From Actinomycetota bacterium (GTDB lineage: Bacteria > Actinomycetota > Actinomycetes > S36-B12 > UBA5976), in the NCBI GenBank assembly GCA_947491175.1, contig CANLIF010000025.1:1-12981 (forward strand): a stretch of 12,981 bases of DNA, given 5' to 3'. The notes beneath the pieces were generated by a model, which was given only the letters and a program-made list of their open reading frames with translations, searched no databases and was not told where the DNA came from. Positions within the stretch are counted from its first letter, which is position 1. Each line of letters begins with the position of its first letter. The position numbers were made by a program, and so were the translations under genes. Below, piece after piece: positions 7,319-12,981 of this stretch.

Positions 7319-7555
7319 TATTTCAAGTGCCTTCAGGATTTCAACTGGTGAAGCTTTTAATACTCGACACAGGTCTGGCAGCAAGGCAACACTTGGCCTA
7401 GTTTCAAGTGAAAAGTAACGATACAGATTTCCGCGGTTGATTGGGATCTCTTGAGCCACTTCTTCGAGTGAGTTGTAATTCAACTGCTCCATGCGTGCCC
7501 GCAACCATTCCAAACCTGTTTTACTATTGGCGGTCTTTGGTGCAGTGTTTGGCAT
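7295..7555 (-). CDS. Small Cro/CI (XRE)-type helix-turn-helix regulator
   Basis: This 86-residue DNA-binding protein is essentially one helix-turn-helix domain. After a polar tail (1-13), residues 14-25 form helix 1. SLEEVAQEI with INRGNLYRYF (29-48) gives the HTH pair, with Asn43, Tyr45 and Arg46 on the presumed recognition helix. LPDLCRVLKASPVEILKAL (59-77) forms the closing helices typical of the family. There is no ligand-binding or dimerisation domain. The start is ATG at 7555 with AGGA five bases upstream (in the complement of 7561-7567). The gene converges on and overlaps the small unknown gene by 24 bases. Direct repeats and a candidate promoter upstream suggest autoregulation. No prophage or toxin genes surround it, so its targets are unknown. 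Confidence 0.75.
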   Translation of the reverse strand: MPNTAPKTANSKTGLEWLRARMEQLNYNSLEEVAQEIPINRGNLYRYFSLETRPSVALLPDLCRVLKASPVEILKALEILGANDPL

Positions 7556-7751
7556 TTGAGTCCTTTTCTGAATTTAAAAATTGTTGCTTCTAATTATTAC
7601 GCGTTTCAATAATACGCGCACGCGATGGAGTTTCATTTCATCTCAGAGGGCAACACAAAGTCTAATTTGTACAATTTTTGATAAGTGCGCTTACTACTGA
7701 CCAGTAACCCAAAAAATCGGACAAAAAGTTCGAAGAATATCTAGATTTGTA
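7556..7751. other. Intergenic region between MFS gene 3' end and HTH gene
   Basis: This AT-rich spacer carries the HTH gene promoter region at its left. Further right it holds the palindromes TTGTACAA (near 7667-7674) and TACTG-AC-CAGTA (7695-7706), either of which could be a protein-binding site. No hairpin with a U-run that would terminate the MFS transcript was found, and no gene. Confidence 0.4.
7596..7636 (-). promoter_or_regulatory. Candidate promoter and direct-repeat operator of the HTH gene
   Basis: On the minus strand, ATGAAA (7636-7631) and TATTAT (7614-7609) are 16 bases apart, giving a leader of about 47 nt to ATG 7555. On the plus strand the related octamers ATTACGCG (7596-7603) and AATACGCG (7611-7618) lie 15 bases apart, start to start. 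The second overlaps the -10, a natural place for an autorepressor to bind. The repeats are visible; promoter and operator function is inferred from position. Confidence 0.35.
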
Positions 7752-8981
7752 TTACTCAGCAGGGGATTCCAGGTCAGCAAGTACTTCAATGATTTGCGAT
7801 TCAGAAAGTGGTTTGTCTGCCTCTTGAAGATGCCCTGCAGCATAAAACCAAATGTAAATCGTTGAAATTATTAAGCCTATTGATACACCAATCAGCGCCG
7901 ACTGCGGACTGACATTTTCGACTAGATATCCGCCAAGGGCAATTCCAACAGCCAAAGTAGAACCTTCTACTGCCCACAACCAGGCCTGTGCTGAGGTCGC
8001 TGTTCCTTGTGGGCGCACTGCTTCCAAAACTTCCCAGTGAAAAACTTGCGCAAAACCCATTCCTAAGCCAACGAGTCCTAACACAATTGCCATGGACCAG
8101 CCCGGCTCAGTAAACACCAGCGGGATTGCAGCAATGGATGCGCCAAGACTTGACCACTTAAATCCCTGCAGCGGAGTCGTTAACGAGTTCCAGCTACCAA
8201 TTAGTAAGCCGCCGACAATACTTGCCCCGGCAAGAGTTGCTAACAGTGGTGCTGAAAGACCGGGTGTTCCTTGCAGTGTTGAAAACGCTGGAATCGAAAT
8301 TTCTAGGAGACCCCAAGCTAAACCAAACACCAAGCCCTCGAACGCAAGAATTTGAAATTGCTTGTTGCGCAGCAGCGCCATGGAATTGCCCTGCGCAGGC
8401 TCTGGTTTCCAATTTCGAGAAGCTGGCATTTGAATTATTGCTATGCCACCAATTGCCATCAGGGCAGCCGTTGCCCAAAGCGCAGCACTTCCGCTAACTG
8501 GAATTGCGATTGCGGTCGCAAGCACCGGTCCGGCCACGATTGTCGCACTCGTAATTGTCGTGTCAAGAGCATAAGCAGTTCGTAAATTATCTGCACCAAC
8601 CAACACACGCCAAAGTGGCCGGGTCGATAGGTTAACGGGTGGCGATGCCAGGCCAATTAAACCTGATAACAAAACGATTGCAGTAGGCGTGGAAACTGTG
8701 CTGAGGATTGCTACAAGAGCCACCCAAGAAGGCACAAAAATACTTAGCGGCTTAGTTTGACCCCACTTGTCGATTAGGTTTCCTCTAAACCCCGCAGTCA
8801 AAGACGAAGCAATCGTTTCGACTCCAGTGGCAAGTCCAGCCAGAGTAATAGACCCGGTTTTATCTTGGACAAAAAAGAAAGTTGCAAGCGCGACCATGCC
8901 GTATGCCAGTCGCCCTGGCAGGGAACTTACAACGAGGCGCTTTACTCCTGGAATTTTGAACAGATCTAAGTAGGTGCGCAC
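7752..8981 (-). CDS. MFS transporter, 12-TM type
   Basis: This 409-residue inner-membrane secondary transporter of the major facilitator superfamily has about twelve hydrophobic segments. The motif-A loop between the second and third is GNLIDKWGQTKP (67-78). The start of helix 1 (PGRLAYGMVALATFFFVQDKTGS) resembles uncharacterised actinobacterial MFS proteins often labelled drug or metabolite exporters. A charged loop near residues 195-205 splits the halves, and a short acidic tail ends the protein. The start is GTG at 8981. AGGA is only 2 bases away, too close for normal ribosome binding, but a -10 TAGTCT ends exactly 6 bases before the GTG, so the mRNA is probably leaderless. It diverges from the DHA2-type transporter gene across 137 bases, so the two may be controlled from the shared spacer. 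Substrate cannot be told. Confidence 0.85.
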   Translation of the reverse strand: MRTYLDLFKIPGVKRLVVSSLPGRLAYGMVALATFFFVQDKTGSITLAGLATGVETIASSLTAGFRGNLIDKWGQTKPLSIFVPSWVALVAILSTVSTPTAIVLLSGLIGLASPPVNLSTRPLWRVLVGADNLRTAYALDTTITSATIVAGPVLATAIAIPVSGSAALWATAALMAIGGIAIIQMPASRNWKPEPAQGNSMALLRNKQFQILAFEGLVFGLAWGLLEISIPAFSTLQGTPGLSAPLLATLAGASIVGGLLIGSWNSLTTPLQGFKWSSLGASIAAIPLVFTEPGWSMAIVLGLVGLGMGFAQVFHWEVLEAVRPQGTATSAQAWLWAVEGSTLAVGIALGGYLVENVSPQSALIGVSIGLIISTIYIWFYAAGHLQEADKPLSESQIIEVLADLESPAE

Positions 8982-8987
8982 TTTCCT

Positions 8988-8993
8988 AGACTA
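8988..8993 (-). promoter_or_regulatory. -10 element for leaderless MFS transcript
   Basis: The minus strand reads TAGTCT, then six bases (AGGAAA), then the GTG start at 8981. That spacing puts the expected transcription start on the first base of the start codon. No good -35 is evident at 16-18 bases. The same geometry is seen at the mycoredoxin and aldo/keto reductase genes. Confidence 0.45.
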
Positions 8994-9118
8994 CCGCGTG
9001 ACACTACTCACCATTCAGATGGAAAGACACTAGATGTCCAAATTGAATACCAGCTTTAGTTAATTGGTGTGGGACAATTGAGGGCAAAACAATCCGTAAG
9101 CCACATCGTAGGAGCACC

Positions 9119-10609
9119 ATGTCAGTCGCAAGTTCATCGAATACCCAAACTCAATTAGATCCCAACAGATGGCGCGCTCTTATGGTGATCGCGATTGCAC
9201 AGTTGATGGTTGTATTAGACGCCTCGATTGTTAACATCGCACTGCCCTCAATTCAGGCCGACCTTGGAATCACCGATGCAAATCGGCAGTGGGTTGTCAC
9301 GGGTTACACCTTGGCATTTGGTGGGTTATTGCTACTTGGTGGCAGAATCGCAGACTTCTGGGGACGTAAGCGTGCATTCATGACTGGCCTTTTAGGTTTT
9401 GCTGGCGCATCTGCGATTGGCGGTCTGGCGCAAAATCAAGAAATGCTATTCGCGGCTCGCGCCTTGCAGGGAGTATTTGCTGCGCTATTGGCTCCAGCAG
9501 CTCTGTCCTTGATCAGCACAACATTTAGTGACTCGAAAGAGCGAGCTAAAGCGTTTGGTGTTTATGGCGGCTTGTCTGCAGGCGGCGCAGCCATCGGCTT
9601 GATTCTGGGTGGACTACTAACCCAATACGCGTCTTGGCACTGGTGCCTCTTAGTCAATGTGCCAATTGCGATTGCAGCTTACTTACTCGCAATTCCAAAC
9701 GTGAAGGAGAGTAAAGCAAGTGGTGATACTCGGTACGACATTCCTGGGGCTATCACTTCAACTTTGGGACTAGTTTCATTGGTTTACGGAATTACTCAAG
9801 CCGGTGAATTAGGTTGGTCAGATCCAGTAACACTTACCTGGTTTGGCGCCGCAGTTGCTTTACTAGCCGCATTCTTTGTAATTGAAAACAAAACCAGCCA
9901 CCCATTACTTCCAATGAAAATCATCCTGGATCGTAACCGCGGTGCAAGTTACCTAACTTCCTTCATTGTTGGTGCGGGCTTATTCGGCATGTTTTTATTC
10001 CTTGCCTATTTCTTCCAAGGAATTTTGCAGTACTCACCAGTTAAAGCTGGATTACTGTTTCTCCCGTTCTCGGTAGGTGTTGGAATCAGTGCTGGAATTG
10101 CATCTGTGACTTTGCCAAAGTTTGGCCCGCGTTATGTTTCATTCTTCGGACTAGTTCTGGCTACTGCAGGAATGCTATTGCTAACGAAACTTGAACCAGC
10201 AAGTGCATATGTCAGCGACATCTTGCCTGCTCTTATGGTTTTGAGTTTAGGTATGGGACTGGTCTTCGTACCAATTTCAGCAACTGCGTTGTTTGGAGTT
10301 GGAAATCACGATGCTGGTGTGGCCTCTGCGGTACTTAACACCGCGCAGCAAATTGGTGGCGCACTCGGAACGGCTTTCCTAAACACAATTGCCGTCACTG
10401 CAACCGCTAACTATTTTGTAAACAACATGATTGATCCAGCCGATCCAGCAAATGGTGGAGCGGTCGCATTTGGCCTCACTGAAGGATTCACCACTGCATT
10501 TACCTGGAGCGCGGGATTCATGATTCTGGGTGCCGTGATTTGGGTAGTTATGATCAATGCCAATAAGGACACTCTGGGCGCAAACGATGCCCCGGTTCAT
10601 GTGGGATAG
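9119..10609 (+). CDS. DHA2-family (EmrB/QacA-like) MFS drug:H+ antiporter, 14-TM
   Basis: This 496-residue inner-membrane proton-driven exporter belongs to the 14-helix DHA2 family. Signatures are LDASIVNIALP (33-43, helix 1 with the conserved Asp34), motif A GGRIADFWGRKR (74-85), Arg113 in ARALQG, and motif C SAGGAAIGLILGG (152-164, the antiporter motif of helix 5). Long hydrophobic segments continue to residue 485, followed by a short polar tail. ATG 9119 has AGGAG (9110-9114) four bases upstream. The adjoining acetyltransferase starts 9 bases after the stop, indicating an operon. Family members export antibiotics, dyes or biocides and some export metabolites. The actual substrate is unknown. 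No TetR or MarR regulator lies beside it; the short repeat AATTG (9063-9067)/CAATT (9075-9079) upstream is a possible operator. Confidence 0.93.
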   Translation: MSVASSSNTQTQLDPNRWRALMVIAIAQLMVVLDASIVNIALPSIQADLGITDANRQWVVTGYTLAFGGLLLLGGRIADFWGRKRAFMTGLLGFAGASAIGGLAQNQEMLFAARALQGVFAALLAPAALSLISTTFSDSKERAKAFGVYGGLSAGGAAIGLILGGLLTQYASWHWCLLVNVPIAIAAYLLAIPNVKESKASGDTRYDIPGAITSTLGLVSLVYGITQAGELGWSDPVTLTWFGAAVALLAAFFVIENKTSHPLLPMKIILDRNRGASYLTSFIVGAGLFGMFLFLAYFFQGILQYSPVKAGLLFLPFSVGVGISAGIASVTLPKFGPRYVSFFGLVLATAGMLLLTKLEPASAYVSDILPALMVLSLGMGLVFVPISATALFGVGNHDAGVASAVLNTAQQIGGALGTAFLNTIAVTATANYFVNNMIDPADPANGGAVAFGLTEGFTTAFTWSAGFMILGAVIWVVMINANKDTLGANDAPVHVG

Positions 10610-10618
10610 CGTGTCATT

Positions 10619-11059
10619 ATGAGCGAGATTTCAAAAGTAACAGTTAGTGACTTAGCGGAATTACACGTTCTGGTTGAGCAGTATCGGGCGTTCTACAAAC
10701 AACCGGAAAATGATAAAACTCCAAGCTTCTTAGCAGAACGCATCACGAACCAAGAGGCAGTGGCTTTCATGGCTCGGATAGAAGGGCAAGCAGTTGGATT
10801 TACTTTGCTGTACCCAACGTTTTCGACAGTTTCGCTTTCAAATATCTGGCTACTTAACGACCTGTTTGTTTTGGAAACGGCTCGGGGCAATGGGGTAGCT
10901 ACTGAACTAATGGATGTTGCCGAATCAGCAGCCAAACAAGCAGGTGCAACTCGCGTCTTCTTAAGAACTGCAAACGATAACTTGCCAGCGCAATCCCTCT
11001 ATGAAGGACGCAACTGGGTTAAGGATGAAGTTTTCCGTAGATACGATCTGGTCTTTTAA
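10619..11059 (+). CDS. GNAT-family N-acetyltransferase
   Basis: This 146-residue GCN5-related acetyltransferase transfers an acetyl group from acetyl-CoA to an amine. The core is plain: a beta-4 strand IWLLNDLFVLE (76-86), the pyrophosphate-binding loop RGNGVA (89-94) leading into helix ATELMDVAESAAKQAG, and a late ALYEG-like segment (SLYEGRNW) usual in the family. The start is ATG 10619, nine bases after the transporter stop. The only ribosome-site-like sequence, GGAT, overlaps the end of the transporter gene, so translation is probably coupled. Pairing with an exporter suggests modification and export of the same amine compound or toxin, which is inference. The substrate cannot be predicted from sequence. 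Confidence 0.88.
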   Translation: MSEISKVTVSDLAELHVLVEQYRAFYKQPENDKTPSFLAERITNQEAVAFMARIEGQAVGFTLLYPTFSTVSLSNIWLLNDLFVLETARGNGVATELMDVAESAAKQAGATRVFLRTANDNLPAQSLYEGRNWVKDEVFRRYDLVF

Positions 11060-11071
11060 GTTCCAGCGAAA

Positions 11072-11323
11072 CTAGATCAAACCCAAACTTTCGAGCTTTT
11101 TACGTAGATCAGGATCACTTGGCTCTGTCAGGTGAGTGCCGTCAGAAAACACAACTACTGGTATCGACTGGGCACCGCCGTTTATTTCAACAACTTTATC
11201 TGCAGCTCCAGGTACTTCTTCGATGTTTATGTAGGAGTACTCGACGCCAAGCTCGCTTAAGAGACGCTGGGAACGTCGGCAGTCCCCACACCACTGCGCG
11301 CCATACATAGTTATTTCGCTCAT
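11072..11323 (-). CDS. Mycoredoxin/glutaredoxin-like thiol-disulfide oxidoreductase
   Basis: This 83-residue thioredoxin-fold protein resembles actinobacterial mycoredoxin-1, which uses mycothiol to reduce mixed disulfides in the cytoplasm. The active site is WCGDC (Cys12, Cys15), where Mycobacterium Mrx1 has WCGYC. The cis-proline is Pro55 in SIPVVVF, and NGG (48-50) and the SDGTHLTEPS segment match the family's glutathione/mycothiol-binding side. Both cysteines are present, so mono- or dithiol chemistry is possible. The ATG at 11323 has no clear Shine-Dalgarno but a -10 TAGGCT six bases upstream, suggesting a leaderless mRNA. The gene converges on the acetyltransferase with 12 bases between stops and no terminator, and diverges from the aldo/keto reductase. 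NrdH-redoxin is a less likely alternative, as there is no ribonucleotide reductase context. Confidence 0.85.
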   Translation of the reverse strand: MSEITMYGAQWCGDCRRSQRLLSELGVEYSYINIEEVPGAADKVVEINGGAQSIPVVVFSDGTHLTEPSDPDLRKKLESLGLI

Positions 11324-11329
11324 GTGCCC

Positions 11330-11335
11330 AGCCTA
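11330..11335 (-). promoter_or_regulatory. -10 element for leaderless mycoredoxin-like transcript
   Basis: The minus strand reads TAGGCT, six bases (GGGCAC), then the ATG at 11323. The expected transcription start falls on the A of the ATG, and no Shine-Dalgarno is present. A matching -35 is not obvious. Confidence 0.5.
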
Positions 11336-11370
11336 CTGCGACCTAATTCAGTAGTGCTTGGTTGTGTAAT

Positions 11371-11399
11371 GTGACGGAAAAGTCAATGGGGCCTAGGCT
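11371..11399 (+). promoter_or_regulatory. Promoter for leaderless aldo/keto reductase transcript
   Basis: A -35-like GTGACG (11371-11376) and a -10 TAGGCT (11394-11399) are 17 bases apart. Six bases (TCAACC) then lead to ATG 11406. The predicted transcription start is the first base of the start codon, and no ribosome binding site exists. The -10 is identical to that of the divergent mycoredoxin-like gene. Confidence 0.55.
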
Positions 11400-11405
11400 T
11401 CAACC

Positions 11406-12368
11406 ATGACAACTGAGATGCCAACTCGAAAATTGCGTGACCTTGAAGTTAGCGCCATCGGTCTTGGCTGTATGCCAATGTCGTGGGGATATAACGTTGC
11501 CGATGCCGACAAAGATGAAATTCGGGCAACTATTCATCGCACACTTGAACTAGGCATCACTTTATTTGATACTGCAGATGTTTATGGACCATGGACCAAT
11601 GAAGAGATCCTTGGTGAGTACCTAGTAAAAGACGGGCTACGCGATCAGGCAATCATTGCTTCCAAATGTGGACTTACCCCAGTCAATATGACTTCGTATG
11701 GCAAGAATGGCAAACCTGATTACGTGCGCCAGGCTTGTGAAGACTCGTTGCGCAGGCTTGGCACTGATTACCTAGATCTATATCAATTGCACCGGGTTGA
11801 TCCGGAAGTTCCAATTGAAGAAACTTGGGGAGCATTTGCCGGACTAGTTGAATCAGGCAAGGTGCGCTACATCGGACTTTCTGAAACTACAGTCGACGAA
11901 ACAGCCAAATGTCACGCAATTCATCCGGTTACCAGCGTACAAAGCGAGTTTTCTATTTGGACCGATGAGCATGTCAAGAACGGTGTCATCAAGTACTGCG
12001 CCGACAACAACATCGGTTTTTTGCCTTTCTCTCCACTTGGTCGTGGGTTCTTAACCGGAACTGTCACCGCAGACACGATTTCTGATGGCGATTTTCGCAG
12101 CGCAAACCCTAGGTTCACTGCGCAAGCTATTGCAGACAATCAAAAGATTGTGGACGGTATTGCTGCGATTGCAGCAAGGCACAATGCAACTCCAGCTCAA
12201 ATTGCGCTGGCTTGGATTTTAGCCCAAGGAAACAACATGGTGCCGATTCCGGGAACTAAGCGTCGCAGATGGCTGGAGGAAAACGCTGCCGCAGTAAACA
12301 TTGTGCTAACCGCGCAAGACTTAGCCGACATTGCTGCTTTGCCAAAGCCAACAGAATCTCGTTACTGA
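11406..12368 (+). CDS. Aldo/keto reductase
   Basis: This 320-residue NADPH-dependent (beta/alpha)8-barrel oxidoreductase reduces aldehydes or ketones in the cytoplasm. The catalytic tetrad is complete: Asp55 and Tyr60 in FDTADVYG, Lys87 in ASKCG, and His129 in YQLHR. GLGCMPMSWGY opens the barrel, PFSPLGRGFLTG is the typical strand-7 loop, and PIPGTKRRRWLEENAAA near the C terminus is the cofactor 2'-phosphate-binding segment. The overall pattern resembles bacterial AKR13/YakC-like enzymes. ATG 11406 fits the leaderless promoter spacing exactly; ATG 11418 is the next possible start. It diverges from a mycoredoxin-like gene by 82 bases, so both may belong to an oxidative or electrophile stress response (inference). 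It converges on ectC with 34 bases between. Substrate unknown. Confidence 0.93.
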   Translation: MTTEMPTRKLRDLEVSAIGLGCMPMSWGYNVADADKDEIRATIHRTLELGITLFDTADVYGPWTNEEILGEYLVKDGLRDQAIIASKCGLTPVNMTSYGKNGKPDYVRQACEDSLRRLGTDYLDLYQLHRVDPEVPIEETWGAFAGLVESGKVRYIGLSETTVDETAKCHAIHPVTSVQSEFSIWTDEHVKNGVIKYCADNNIGFLPFSPLGRGFLTGTVTADTISDGDFRSANPRFTAQAIADNQKIVDGIAAIAARHNATPAQIALAWILAQGNNMVPIPGTKRRRWLEENAAAVNIVLTAQDLADIAALPKPTESRY

Positions 12369-12402
12369 TTTTCTGACATTTCGCAGTCACGTAACTTGGG
12401 GA

Positions 12403-12783
12403 TTAGAGAAGTGGGTAAGACCCATCTTCATCATGAACTTCGGTGCCCACTAGTGATGGCGTGAATACACAAATTATTCGTAGCTTGGTATGACTGCGCA
12501 TTTGGTGGCGATCATGCTTATCAAGTGTGTAAGTCATCCCAGGACGAACTTCAAAAACTTCGCCAGTTTCTAAGTTCTCAAGTTCACCAGTGCCATCGAT
12601 AATGTAATTTGCTTCAATGTGGTTTTTGTACTGCAGTGTGGTCGTGGTGCCAGCCTCTAGTTCGGTGTCATGAAAGGAAAACCCAACACCATCCTCACGA
12701 GTCAACATGCGAAGACTTGTTCCGGTAGATACCTTGCGGTGACGAGGTCCGCCAACTAAATCTTCCTTATAAGTGACAATCAC
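12403..12783 (-). CDS. ectC: Ectoine synthase EctC (solitary)
   Basis: EctC closes N-gamma-acetyl-diaminobutyrate to the compatible solute ectoine. This is a 126-residue cupin. Family landmarks are MIV at the start, GFSFHDT (34-40), YKNHIEA (52-58), DGTGELE, PGMTYTLDKHDRHQ (81-94), CVFTPSLVG (105-113) and EVHDEDGSYP (115-124). Residues known from the Paenibacillus lautus enzyme (remembered) fall at the same numbers: iron ligands Glu57, Tyr85 and His93, plus Arg25, Thr40, Tyr52, Cys105, Phe107, Glu115 and His117. Two changes stand out: Gly21 for the usual Trp, and Asn54 for the first His of YKHH. The start is GTG at 12783 with AAAGGAG five bases upstream (complement of 12789-12795). No ectA, ectB or ectD is adjacent. 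The upstream gene is a peptidase ending 54 bases earlier, so co-transcription is possible. Ectoine itself may not be the product. Confidence 0.9.
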   Translation of the reverse strand: MIVTYKEDLVGGPRHRKVSTGTSLRMLTREDGVGFSFHDTELEAGTTTTLQYKNHIEANYIIDGTGELENLETGEVFEVRPGMTYTLDKHDRHQMRSHTKLRIICVFTPSLVGTEVHDEDGSYPLL

Positions 12784-12837
12784 GTGAACTCCTTTAATCT
12801 GGGTGAACTTGAGTACTAATTAACTTACCGCCGGGCG

Positions 12838-12981
12838 CTAATCCGCTGGGACGAATCCTAGAACTTCGCCAAAGAATTTAAGCTCTTCGATGGCACACGT
12901 GGTAATTGTCTGACTTTTTCTAAAGCCGTGACTCTCACCTTCGAATTCAAAGTATTTGTACTTAATGCCATTTTTTATACA
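12838..12981 (-). CDS. S9-family serine peptidase (prolyl oligopeptidase type), C-terminal fragment
   Basis: The last 47 codons of a reverse-strand gene are visible; the rest lies beyond the window. The segment FEFEGESHGFRKSQ followed by AIEELKFFGEVLGF is the classic end of S9 dipeptidyl/acylaminoacyl peptidases, where the His of EGESHGF completes the Ser-Asp-His triad. The frame is open to the window edge and stops at TAG (complement of 12838-12840). It cleaves short peptides in the cytoplasm by family knowledge. A dienelactone-hydrolase-type alpha/beta hydrolase is the alternative. It lies 54 bases upstream of ectC on the same strand. Confidence 0.8.
   Translation of the reverse strand, partial: CIKNGIKYKYFEFEGESHGFRKSQTITTCAIEELKFFGEVLGFVPAD

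Noticed and set aside
1..12981. CRISPR array, insertion sequence, prophage or toxin-antitoxin system
   Set aside because: There are no spaced repeats, transposase or integrase genes. The HTH gene and its neighbour are convergent, not an operon as in toxin-antitoxin pairs.

Overview
The window looks like chromosome from a low-to-mid GC actinobacterium, probably a small-genome freshwater lineage of the acI/Nanopelagicales kind. The evidence is a glnA2-type glutamine synthetase next to a full-length two-domain glnE, a mycoredoxin-like protein with a WCGDC centre, and several starts with leaderless-promoter geometry. By eye, base composition is a little under half G+C. The lineage is an inference; the actinobacterial assignment is better supported.

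Layout. Positions 1-4956 (+) are a tightly packed nitrogen operon: glnA2 (5' end outside the window), a class I glutamine amidotransferase that starts on the base after the glnA2 stop, and glnE, which overlaps the amidotransferase by 4 bases. It meets a convergent ornithine-cyclodeaminase/mu-crystallin family gene (4953-5909, -) whose stop overlaps the glnE stop. Divergent from that is bioY (6039-6623, +), the substrate-binding component of a biotin transporter, followed directly by a nested inverted repeat of about 112 bases. Positions 6624-7751 are AT-richer and sparsely coded. They hold a good promoter, a hairpin-rich leader of about 125 nt, an unrecognised 93-residue protein, and a small Cro/CI-type regulator on the other strand that overlaps the unknown gene tail to tail.

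Positions 7752-11323 hold two divergent MFS transporters (a 12-TM type on - and a 14-TM DHA2 drug-antiporter type on +), a GNAT acetyltransferase in operon with the second, and a convergent mycoredoxin-like gene. Positions 11406-12368 encode an aldo/keto reductase. The right end has a solitary ectoine synthase (ectC, -) and, upstream of it, the last 47 codons of an S9-family serine peptidase cut by the window edge.

How the genes fit together: the left operon couples a glutamine-synthetase-like ligase, a glutaminase-type domain and the regulator that modifies the housekeeping GS. The glnA2 product lacks the usual adenylylation tyrosine, so it is probably not a GlnE target and may make gamma-glutamyl amides instead. 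The right half reads as uptake, efflux, detoxification and stress genes. No rRNA, tRNA, CRISPR array, insertion sequence or prophage was seen. The least explained parts are the bioY downstream structure, the 6877-7555 unit with its leader and overlapping gene pair, and the lone ectC with a changed substrate pocket.
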